NCBI GenBank assembly: GCA_022824315.1
Contig: JAJEAC010000133.1
Span: 1 to 34,822, forward strand
Source: Silicimonas sp.
Lineage (GTDB): Bacteria > Pseudomonadota > Alphaproteobacteria > Rhodobacterales > Rhodobacteraceae
Reading direction: 5' to 3'
Length of the DNA: 34,822 nt
A model generated the notes under the pieces. The model was not told where the DNA came from, did no database searches, and was given only the letters and a program-made list of their open reading frames with translations. Both the position numbers and the translations under genes were made by a program. This document shows, piece after piece, positions 18,480 through 25,582 of this stretch (position 1 is the first letter of the stretch; the number at the start of each line of letters is the position of its first letter).

Positions 18480-19955
18480 TCACGGCAGGCATTCCATGTA
18501 CATCTCGTTGTCCCATTCGGTGACGGTAGACATGAAACGCGCAAACTCGTCGCGCTTGTACTCCTCGAAAAGCCTGTACATCTCGCCCGGGAGGCCGCGC
18601 TGGACGACCTTGTTCCGTGCAAGATGATCCAGAGCCTCGCCGAGGGACATCGGCAGTTTGCGGACCTTCTTGCCTTCCGCCATAGCCTCGTAGATGTTGC
18701 GCTCTTCCGGCTTGCCCGGATCGAGATCGTTTTCGAGACCGTCGTCCATTGCCGCCAGAAGCGTCGACCCCATGAGGTAGGGGTTCACCATGGAATCGAC
18801 CGAGCGATACTCAAACCGGCCGGGGGCCGAAACGCGAAGGCCCGTCGTCCTGTTCTGAAACCCCCAATCGGCAAAGACCGGCGCCCAGAAGCCCGTGTCC
18901 CATAGCCGCCGATAGGAATTGACAGTGGAGCATCCGATCGCGGTCAGGGCCTGGAGATGCTTCACCACGCCGCCGATTGCCTTCAAGCCGGTCTTGCCTG
19001 GCAACTGAGGGTCCTTGGTATCTGGCATGAACGTGTTCCTGCCTCCCGAGACGTACAGGTAGTTCTCCTTCAGTCCAGGCAGCTTCCTCGAATCGTTGCC
19101 TGTCGGCTTGAAGCCGTCCTTGCCCTTGGTCCACAGCGACATGTTGTGGTGGCATCCCGAGGCCGAGACACCCATGAACGGCTTCGTCATGAAACAGGCG
19201 AAGATTCCATGCTCGCGAGCGACTTGGGCACAGATCTGGCGGTAGGTGGTCAGCCGGTCGGCATTTCGCAGCACGTCATCGAAGGTCCAGTTGAGCTCCA
19301 ACTGGCCTGGCGCGTCCTCGTGGTCTCCCTGGATCATGTCGAGACCCATCCTGCGCGCATAGCGTATGACTTGCAGGGACACGGGCCGAAGCGATTCGAA
19401 CTGGTCGATGTGGTAGCAGTACGGCTTGGAAAATCCGTCGCGAGGCTTGCCGTTCTCGTCGAACTTCAGCCACATCATCTCGGGCTCGGTTCCCATCCGA
19501 AGCTGCAGCTTGTGCTTCTTTTGAAATTCATCATGCAGGCGGCGAAGATTGCCGCGACAATCGGCGGTGAGATAGGCTCCCGGGTCCTGCCTCTCCTCTC
19601 GGTTGCGGAAGAGCGTGCAGTAGAAACGTCCGATCTCCGGGGCCCACGGCAATTGCATGAACGTCTCGGGCTCGGGAATTCCGACCAGTTCGGCGGCTTC
19701 CGGTCCGTATCCCAGATAGTTGCCTGCCCTGTCCGTGAACAGATTCACAGTGGCGCCGTAGACGAGCTGGAAGCCTTTCTTGGCCACACTTTCCCAGTGA
19801 TCGGCAGGAATGCCCTTGCCCATGATCTTGCCGGTGACCGAAACGAACTGAAGGTAAAGATACTCGATACCCAATTCGTCGATCTTCTTGCGGACTTCCT
19901 TGATCTTCTCGTCTCGACCCTTCGCTTCGACGAACTTCTCTATATCCATTGCCAC
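18480..19955 (-). CDS. Divergent glutamine synthetase homologue, substrate unknown
   Basis: A 491-residue GS-fold protein, about 55 residues longer than gmaS and clearly distinct from it. The landmarks are EPE at 157-159, HEDAPGQLE at 212-220, SGCHHNMSLW at 266-275, NSYRRLWDTGFWAP, NRTTGLRV, and FEYRS followed by NPYL. The His-x-His pair of the family is changed: His269 is kept but the second position is Asn271. It should still activate a carboxylate with ATP and join it to an amine. Which amine is unknown. The GTG at 19955 sits seven bases after GGGAG; the in-frame ATG at 19949 is the alternative start. It lies between an FAD amine oxidase and the three-part synthase, so a parallel gamma-glutamyl-amide pathway is a fair inference. 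Confidence 0.85.
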   Translation of the reverse strand: MAMDIEKFVEAKGRDEKIKEVRKKIDELGIEYLYLQFVSVTGKIMGKGIPADHWESVAKKGFQLVYGATVNLFTDRAGNYLGYGPEAAELVGIPEPETFMQLPWAPEIGRFYCTLFRNREERQDPGAYLTADCRGNLRRLHDEFQKKHKLQLRMGTEPEMMWLKFDENGKPRDGFSKPYCYHIDQFESLRPVSLQVIRYARRMGLDMIQGDHEDAPGQLELNWTFDDVLRNADRLTTYRQICAQVAREHGIFACFMTKPFMGVSASGCHHNMSLWTKGKDGFKPTGNDSRKLPGLKENYLYVSGGRNTFMPDTKDPQLPGKTGLKAIGGVVKHLQALTAIGCSTVNSYRRLWDTGFWAPVFADWGFQNRTTGLRVSAPGRFEYRSVDSMVNPYLMGSTLLAAMDDGLENDLDPGKPEERNIYEAMAEGKKVRKLPMSLGEALDHLARNKVVQRGLPGEMYRLFEEYKRDEFARFMSTVTEWDNEMYMECLP

Positions 19956-19981
19956 GATCGTTCTCCCAGTCGGTCAAAATG

Positions 19982-20006
19982 CCCGCCGACAATCCGGACG
20001 GGCGGG
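19982..20006 (-). terminator. Hairpin after the FAD oxidase gene
   Basis: CCCGCC (19982-19987) and GGCGGG (20001-20006) can pair, with TCCGGA inside the loop. It starts four bases after the oxidase stop and is followed in the transcription direction by CATTTTGA. A weak or partial terminator that tunes downstream expression is plausible. Confidence 0.4.
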
Positions 20007-20010
20007 TTCA

Positions 20011-21354
20011 TCAGCTCCATGGGTAGGGGCTGTTGGAAACCGGATGCAGTTCACCCTTGGCGAATCGGCCAAAGCGGAACGGCTCCAGAAGTTCCTGTCT
20101 TTCTCCAAGCACCTCGTCCGCGATCAGGTGTCCGACGCCGATCATTTTCCAGCCGTGATTGCTGTCGGCTATGACCGCGACATTTTCGTGAAAGTGGTCG
20201 AAGACCGGGAAGCTGTCGGCGGTAAAGCAGCCGATCCCTCCGGAGGCTTCTCGATGATACCTGGGCATCTTGCCTTCGTAGCGGCGCTGGCAATGGGCAA
20301 GCGCGCTGACCCACATGTGCGCGAACTCGTCGCTGGCCACGAATTCCGGGCTCGAGGGTCCGTACGGATCGATCTGCACGTCGTCGGCCGGCGTGTCGAC
20401 CCTGTAGGGCGAGGCTCCCCCTTGGATGCCGCCGAAGTGAAAGTCGGGCTTGTAGTAGATGCCCCACATCTCGTCGGTGATGACGGACTCATCCACTGTC
20501 GATCTGAGTTCGGCGTCGGTATCGACATGGATGACCGGCGGCAGCGAACCGTCATCCGCACGTCCGTCGTTCGGGTCGATGAGCAACACGCCCTCTTCCA
20601 GTTGCCAGTAGCGCCACATGGGCACGTCTTCATGCGTCTCGCCGTTCGTGCCCTTGATCGAAATCTCGTTCGGCAGGCCCAGCATGTTCCAGAAATCTCG
20701 AACCCACGGACCTGCCCCGATTATGACGCGTTCGCAGGAGATCGTGCCCTTGCTTGTCTCAACCGACCCGATCGCGCCCGAGCCGTTCATTGAATTGAAA
20801 CCCTTGACCTCGACACCAGCAATTATGCGCACGCCCAGTCTCTCCACCTTGTCGGCGAGGGCATACATGGTCTTGGTTTGGTTGGAGAAGCCGCCCCGCT
20901 TTTCATGCAGGATGCTGGTTATGTTCTGCGCCTGCCAGTCACTGAAAATGCCGCGCATGTACGACGTGCTGGCATTCGCCCCCTCTATGAAGACGCTGTC
21001 GTACCCAATTTCCTGCTGCTGCGCAAAGATCGTTCCGACATCGTCGCGCATCGATTCGGGGCTGATCTGCATGTAGCCAACGGGATGATAAGATAATCCT
21101 TCAGGGTCGGTCTCCCAAATGTCGACCGAATGCGCCATGAGCCTGCGCATGGCTGGCTGAAAGTAGTTGTTGCGCACGACGCCGCAGGCGATCCCGCTGG
21201 CGCCTGACGCAATGCCCGACTTGTCCAGGATGACAATTCGACCCTCGACCTCCTCGCCTTTCTCGATCAGCCGCTCAGCCAGTTTCCACGCGGTCGAGAC
21301 GCCATGGATTCCCGCTCCAATGATCACGTAGTCAACATGACTCGGAACAGACAT
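20011..21354 (-). CDS. FAD-dependent amine oxidase/dehydrogenase, DAO (SoxB-like) family, single chain
   Basis: A 447-residue flavoprotein. The ADP-binding GAGIHGVSTAWKLAE is at the N-terminus and the GASGIACGVVRNNY segment matches the RSNY region of sarcosine-oxidase beta subunits. The C-terminal ADSNHGWKMIGVGHLIA is the second FAD-contact region. Family members oxidise secondary or tertiary N-alkyl amino acids such as sarcosine, dimethylglycine or N-methylglutamate. The ATG at 21354 has GGGAGGAAC just upstream. It is the first gene of the 16-kb minus-strand train and is divergent from a GntR regulator. By position it could be to the divergent GS homologue what the four-subunit dehydrogenase is to gmaS. 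Actual substrate and electron acceptor are unknown. Confidence 0.85.
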   Translation of the reverse strand: MSVPSHVDYVIIGAGIHGVSTAWKLAERLIEKGEEVEGRIVILDKSGIASGASGIACGVVRNNYFQPAMRRLMAHSVDIWETDPEGLSYHPVGYMQISPESMRDDVGTIFAQQQEIGYDSVFIEGANASTSYMRGIFSDWQAQNITSILHEKRGGFSNQTKTMYALADKVERLGVRIIAGVEVKGFNSMNGSGAIGSVETSKGTISCERVIIGAGPWVRDFWNMLGLPNEISIKGTNGETHEDVPMWRYWQLEEGVLLIDPNDGRADDGSLPPVIHVDTDAELRSTVDESVITDEMWGIYYKPDFHFGGIQGGASPYRVDTPADDVQIDPYGPSSPEFVASDEFAHMWVSALAHCQRRYEGKMPRYHREASGGIGCFTADSFPVFDHFHENVAVIADSNHGWKMIGVGHLIADEVLGERQELLEPFRFGRFAKGELHPVSNSPYPWS

Positions 21355-21432
21355 GCAGGTTCCTCCCGTCTCGCAGATCGTACCTCTGAATAGCACATTT
21401 TGCGCGGACACGCACCAAAATCAACCCCTTTT

Positions 21433-21490
21433 TGATCCAATCTGTTGCAAATGACGCGGAGTCTGCTAATTTTGGAATAGCATTGGATCA
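21433..21490. promoter_or_regulatory. Likely GntR operator: inverted TGATCCAAT repeat
   Basis: TGATCCAAT (21433-21441) and its exact complement ATTGGATCA (21482-21490) lie 40 bases apart in the divergent gap between the oxidase and the GntR gene. The second copy is 13 bases before the GntR ATG. CCAAAAT (21415-21421) and ATTTTGG (21469-21475) form another dyad. A weak promoter for the regulator, TTGCAA (21445-21450) then TAATTT (21467-21472), would sit between the copies. Autoregulation and control of the long operon by the adjacent regulator are inferred. Confidence 0.55.
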
Positions 21491-21503
21491 GAAGGTGGCC
21501 CAC

Positions 21504-22178
21504 ATGGCTTGGCGCAATTCCTCAAATGTCGCCATGGAGATTCGGCGTTCGATCACGGACGGAACCTATCGGCGATTTGATCGTTTGCCGGCGTCGCGCC
21601 AACTTGCGGAAGCGTTCGGGGTTGCTCGAAACACGCTCCGTGACGCACTGCAGCAGCTCGAGAGGGAAGGTCTTCTCGAAATCCGGCCCGGGAGCGGCGC
21701 GTACGTGACCGGACTTGGTGACCAATCGATTCCGAAGGCCGTCGAGGAGGCGGCGCCGCTCGAGTTGATTGACGCTCGCTTCGCGCTTGAGCCACACATT
21801 TGCCGGCTCTGCGTCCTGCACGGCAAGCGTGAGGACTTTGACGCCATGGAGGACCTATGTCGGCGCATGGAGAGCTCGAAGACGGACGCGACGGCGTTTG
21901 CAGAGGCCGACACCGCATTTCACAAGGCACTGGCCTCGGCCACGCGCAACAACCTGCTCATCTGGCTGATCGAGCAAATCAACACCGTGCGTTCGCTCGA
22001 TGAATGGACGCGCATGAGGCATCTGACGCTCGATGCTGCCATCATTGGCCAGTACAACGTCCAGCACCGAGATATCCTGACCGCGCTGCGCTCGCGCGAA
22101 CCGGAGCGCGCCGCGGCGAAAATGAAGGAGCATCTGGAAACCGCGCGCCTCTCTCTTACGCGCGCTGCCGAAACCTAG
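21504..22178 (+). CDS. GntR-family regulator, FadR/FCD type
   Basis: A 224-residue transcription factor. The N-terminal winged helix shows ITDGTYRRFDRLPASRQLAEAFGVARNTLRDAL and EGLLEIRPGSGAYV, with the usual helix-turn-helix spacing. The C-terminal FCD domain has ALEPHI, DTAFHKALA and the HRDILTALRSREPERAAAKMKEH end, with acidic and histidine residues fit for a metal site. Such proteins respond to small carboxylates and amino acids. The ATG at 21504 with AGAAGGTGG upstream is preferred; a TTG at 21432 would begin inside the operator. It is divergent from the 13-gene amine operon, hence its probable regulator. Confidence 0.88.
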   Translation: MAWRNSSNVAMEIRRSITDGTYRRFDRLPASRQLAEAFGVARNTLRDALQQLEREGLLEIRPGSGAYVTGLGDQSIPKAVEEAAPLELIDARFALEPHICRLCVLHGKREDFDAMEDLCRRMESSKTDATAFAEADTAFHKALASATRNNLLIWLIEQINTVRSLDEWTRMRHLTLDAAIIGQYNVQHRDILTALRSREPERAAAKMKEHLETARLSLTRAAET

Positions 22179-22894
22179 ACTTGGGCGGCGGCCTGAAGCC
22201 AGTTGATGTAGAGCCTCTCGGCCAAGGAATTCAACGCTTCAATGTTGGCATCGAGATCCCTTTCAAGTCGCGCGGGTCCGTCTGCGCCCAAGGCATTGAC
22301 AAGCGCGTCCGCATACTCGGGAATCATGTTCCAGTTCGTGACCGTGTCCTCTTCGATCTCTATGTGAAACTGTGCCGAGTACGCTCTTGGGCCCCATTTG
22401 AGCGCCTGCACGGCACAGGCCGGAGATGTCGCCAGCACCTCCGCCCCCGCCGGCACTTTCGTCACTTCGGCCGAGTGCCACTGCAGGCAGGGGAATGCCT
22501 CCGGGAACCCGTCAAAGATCACGCCGGTCGCTCCGTCTTCCGTCAGCTGCACATCCATGATGCCGATCTCCGGCGTCCGCGACGGACCGACGTTGCCACC
22601 AAGGGCTTCGGCAAGCAATTGATGACCAAGGCAAAGGCCGAGGAACGGAAGGCCTCTGCCTTCAACCGCGTCCCGTATGCAGGCCTTCTCCGCTGCCAGC
22701 CATGGATGTGCGTCCTCCTGCCAGACGTCCATCGGCCCGCCCAACACCCAGAGCCCGTCGTATCCATCGATGGAAGGCAGTTCCTCTCCTGCGTCGAGCT
22801 CGACCGCGTCGTAGTCATGGCCATCCTCGCTGAGGAACTTTCGGAAAATTCCTGGATGCTCGGCTTCCGCATGCTGCAAGACAAGAAGCTTCAT
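22175..22894 (-). CDS. Class I glutamine amidotransferase-like protein
   Basis: A 239-residue stand-alone class I amidotransferase domain. The nucleophile elbow GLCLGHQ gives Cys88, and AQFHIEIE gives His177 and Glu179, so the triad is complete. It resembles the GMP-synthase-like glutaminase and gamma-glutamyl hydrolase group found in amine catabolic clusters, where the comparable PuuD cleaves gamma-glutamyl-GABA. Here it could hydrolyse a gamma-glutamyl amide, but no substrate is shown. It shares a CTAG tail-to-tail stop overlap with the GntR gene and follows the GlxA-type regulator by 21 bases as a likely two-gene operon. Confidence 0.82.
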   Translation of the reverse strand: MKLLVLQHAEAEHPGIFRKFLSEDGHDYDAVELDAGEELPSIDGYDGLWVLGGPMDVWQEDAHPWLAAEKACIRDAVEGRGLPFLGLCLGHQLLAEALGGNVGPSRTPEIGIMDVQLTEDGATGVIFDGFPEAFPCLQWHSAEVTKVPAGAEVLATSPACAVQALKWGPRAYSAQFHIEIEEDTVTNWNMIPEYADALVNALGADGPARLERDLDANIEALNSLAERLYINWLQAAAQV

Positions 22895-22915
22895 GAGTGT
22901 TCCTCCTTCAATTTC

Positions 22916-23923
22916 CTACTCAACCGATGCGTCGGTTTGCCGGCCCGTACGCGGACTGACGCCGAATGCCTGTCTGTACGCGCCTGAAAAGTGACTCGAA
23001 GTGGCGAAGCCGGTGGCCTCCGAAATCTCCGCAATGGACATCGGCGTGTCCTTGATCAACCGCTGCGCAACGTCAAGACGCATGTCCCGATAGTATGCCA
23101 TCGTACTCCGTCCAAGCCGCTCCGCAAAGAGCCGATTCAAGTGCCTTGGCGTCACCCCCGCCACCATTGCAAGCTGGGACAGGGACAACGGATCGGCAAT
23201 GTGATCTTCCATTGCGGACACGGCCTCGACCAGATGTGGAGAGTTGCTGCCGAGTCTCTCGGCCAGAGTGCCCCGCTGCGGGTCTGCCGCTGCGCGAACG
23301 TCCGTATGCAGGAACCAGTCGCTGACGAGTCGGGCGAAGCCACCGCCCCACTGGCTGGAGATCAGGGCATGCATCAGGTCGAGGGGCGCGGTGCCGCCTC
23401 CGCACGTTACGCGGTCGCGGTCCATCACGTAGAGACGACGCTCAATCAGGCAGTCTGGATAAATCTCGGAAAGTGCTGCTGCATGTTCCCAATGGACGGT
23501 CATGCGCCGGCCCGCCATCAGGCCCGCCATCGCAAGGATGACGGAGCCCCCGGACACGCCGCCGATTCGGACGCCGTGCGAGTCAAGAAGCCGCAACCAT
23601 TCAAGGGTGTCCGCATCGTCGAACGCGAACGGGTCGCCGCCCGCAACAACAAGCAGCAGGTCAAGTTCTTCCGGTCCTCCGGGACGGCACGTCCTCTCGA
23701 TCAAGGCCGCGCCCGAACTCGAAACCCGAGCGTCCGAAGAAAAGTGAACGATCTCGTACAGTTTCGAATCCGAAAGCAGGTTGGCGGCACGCAACGGTTC
23801 GACAGTGCAGGCATAGGACATCAGGGCAAAGCCCGGAACCGGCAGGATGCCGACCCGGAACGGGCTGAATTCCGGCAAATCCGAGATGTCCTGAATTTGA
23901 TAGTTTCTGTCCAGTTCCAGCAT
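22916..23923 (-). CDS. GlxA-family regulator (DJ-1/PfpI domain plus AraC helix-turn-helix)
   Basis: A 335-residue regulator. The N-terminal DJ-1/PfpI-like domain shows VGILPVPGFALMSYACTVEPLRAAN and GVSGGSVILAMAGLMAGRRMTVHWEHA. The usual nucleophile Cys in the elbow is Gly-Ser here, so it is a sensor rather than an enzyme. The C-terminal AraC domain shows LSQLAMVAGVTPRHLNRLFAERLGRS and ISEATGFATSSHFSGAYRQAFG. The ATG at 23923 is used; a TTG at 23935 is possible. It is divergent from the four-subunit dehydrogenase genes with a gap of 58 bases, so it probably controls them. GlxA-type regulators control choline, carnitine, glycine-betaine and dimethylglycine catabolism in related bacteria. Confidence 0.88.
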   Translation of the reverse strand: MLELDRNYQIQDISDLPEFSPFRVGILPVPGFALMSYACTVEPLRAANLLSDSKLYEIVHFSSDARVSSSGAALIERTCRPGGPEELDLLLVVAGGDPFAFDDADTLEWLRLLDSHGVRIGGVSGGSVILAMAGLMAGRRMTVHWEHAAALSEIYPDCLIERRLYVMDRDRVTCGGGTAPLDLMHALISSQWGGGFARLVSDWFLHTDVRAAADPQRGTLAERLGSNSPHLVEAVSAMEDHIADPLSLSQLAMVAGVTPRHLNRLFAERLGRSTMAYYRDMRLDVAQRLIKDTPMSIAEISEATGFATSSHFSGAYRQAFGVSPRTGRQTDASVE

Positions 23924-23981
23924 ATGAAAGGTCAAAGTCTCCCGCTATTGCCCGATACTGAACCAAGCCGCCTGGAACGCA

Positions 23982-25232
23982 ATGCGATACTCGGCACTGA
24001 GAATCCTGAAAGAGGGCCTGACGGGCAACCGCGGATGGCAGCCGGCCTGGCGCGAACCGGAGCCCAAGCCGGAATACGACATCGTCATCATCGGCGGCGG
24101 CGGTCACGGGCTGGCGACGGCATACTACCTCGCCAAGGAGTTCGGGGAACGCAACGTTGCCGTGCTTGAAAAAGGCTGGCTCGGGTCAGGCAACATCGGC
24201 CGCAACACGACCATCATCCGCTCGAACTACCTTCTCGAGGGCAACCAGCCCTTCTACGAGTTCTCGCTCAAGCTCTGGGAAGGGCTGGAACAGGACTTCA
24301 ACTACAACGCGATGGTCAGCCAGCGCGGCATCCTGAACCTGTGTCACTCCGATCCGCAAAGGGACGCCTTTGTCCGGCGCGGCAATGCCATGCGGCTGTC
24401 GGGCGCCGACGCTGTCATTCTCGGTCCCGACGAGATCCGCAAGATGTGCCCGTACCTCGACCACGAAAGCGCCCGCTTTCCGATCACGGGTGCATTGTGG
24501 CAGCCCAGGGGCGGCACGGTGCGCCACGACGCCGTGGCCTGGGGCTATGCGAGAGGCGCGGACCGGCGTGGCGTCGACATCGTCCAGAACTGCGAGGTGA
24601 CGGGATTCGACATCAAGGACGGCCGTTGCCTCGGCGTCGAGACCACCAAGGGGCCGATCAAGGCAAAAAAGGTCGCCATGTGCGCGGCGGGATCGTCGTC
24701 GCGCGTCGCCGCGCTCGCCGGACTGCGCCTGCCCATCGAGAGCCATGTGCTGCAGGCCTTTGTCTCCGAGGGGCTAAAGCCAGTGCTGCCCGGAGTGATT
24801 ACCTTTGGTGCGGGGCACTTCTATGTCAGCCAGTCAGACAAGGGCGGGCTGGTGTTTGGCGGTGACATCGACGGCTACAACACATATGCGCAGCGCGGCA
24901 ACCTGCCGGTCGTTGAGGACGTCTGCGAGGGCGGCATGGCAATCATGCCGATGATCGGGCGAGCGCGCCTGCTCCGGATGTGGGGCGGCGTAATGGACAT
25001 GTCCATGGATGGCTCCCCGTTCATCGACAGAACCCATGTCGAGGGGCTCTACCTGAATGCCGGGTGGTGCTACGGCGGCTTCAAGGCAACGCCCGCCTCC
25101 GGCTACTGCTACGCCCATCTTCTTGCGAGCGGCCAACCCCATGAGACCGCGCGCTTCTTCCGCCTTGATCGCTTTCGACAGGGAGCGATGATCGACGAAA
25201 AGGGCGTAGGGGCCCAACCTAACCTGCACTGA
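23982..25232 (+). CDS. mgdA: Heterotetrameric N-methyl amino acid dehydrogenase, beta subunit (MgdA/SoxB type)
   Basis: A 416-residue flavoprotein with the dinucleotide motif IIGGGGHGLATAYYLAKEFG, the RNTTIIRSNYL segment and GGTVRHDAVAWGYARGAD, where the histidine corresponds to the covalent flavin site of sarcosine oxidase beta subunits. It should hold the FAD at which an N-methyl amino acid is oxidised. The start MRYSALRILKEGLTGNRGW is the usual family N-terminus. It leads a beta-delta-alpha-gamma operon, the order reported for both sarcosine oxidase and N-methylglutamate dehydrogenase. Next to GmaS- and Mgs-type genes, and with an unusual delta subunit, N-methylglutamate dehydrogenase is favoured. 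Sarcosine or dimethylglycine oxidation remains possible. Confidence 0.82.
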   Translation: MRYSALRILKEGLTGNRGWQPAWREPEPKPEYDIVIIGGGGHGLATAYYLAKEFGERNVAVLEKGWLGSGNIGRNTTIIRSNYLLEGNQPFYEFSLKLWEGLEQDFNYNAMVSQRGILNLCHSDPQRDAFVRRGNAMRLSGADAVILGPDEIRKMCPYLDHESARFPITGALWQPRGGTVRHDAVAWGYARGADRRGVDIVQNCEVTGFDIKDGRCLGVETTKGPIKAKKVAMCAAGSSSRVAALAGLRLPIESHVLQAFVSEGLKPVLPGVITFGAGHFYVSQSDKGGLVFGGDIDGYNTYAQRGNLPVVEDVCEGGMAIMPMIGRARLLRMWGGVMDMSMDGSPFIDRTHVEGLYLNAGWCYGGFKATPASGYCYAHLLASGQPHETARFFRLDRFRQGAMIDEKGVGAQPNLH

Positions 25233-25297
25233 GGGACGGACATGCAACCGACGACGCGGCACGAATCATGGCCAGGACGGACCGGAAGGCGCCGCGG

Positions 25298-25582
25298 ATG
25301 ATCATCGACCATCCCTTGCTCGGCCCCCGAGACGCAGCGGAATTCGTCGTGCTTGGCGATGCGAGCCTGATCGACCGCCCCGACGGCATGACTGCCACCG
25401 TCGAGGAAATGCATGACTATGCCTACCTCAGGGACAACCCGGCAGGCGACCACCGCGAGCTCTGGTATCACGAGCAGGGCGACCGCTCGTGGCTGGTGGT
25501 GACGCGCAGCACCCTGACCCACGAAGTGATCAAGGTGGAACTCGCCCGGAACGTCGCTCGCGCCCAAGGTCGGTCGCGATGA
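25298..25582 (+). CDS. mgdB: Dehydrogenase delta subunit lacking the usual zinc ligands (MgdB/SoxD type)
   Basis: A 94-residue SoxD-family subunit (NPAGDHRELWYHEQGDRSWLVVTR is diagnostic; read as NPAGDHRE then LWYHEQGDRSWL). Classical sarcosine oxidase delta subunits begin with a CPYCGPR motif and have another cysteine after the HRE region, together binding zinc. Here the start reads HPLLGPRD and the late cysteine is replaced, so no zinc site of that kind can form. This HPLLGPRD form is, as I recall, typical of the N-methylglutamate dehydrogenase branch. The ATG at 25298 with GGAAGG upstream is preferred over 25268. Its stop overlaps the alpha-subunit start. Confidence 0.83.
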   Translation: MIIDHPLLGPRDAAEFVVLGDASLIDRPDGMTATVEEMHDYAYLRDNPAGDHRELWYHEQGDRSWLVVTRSTLTHEVIKVELARNVARAQGRSR

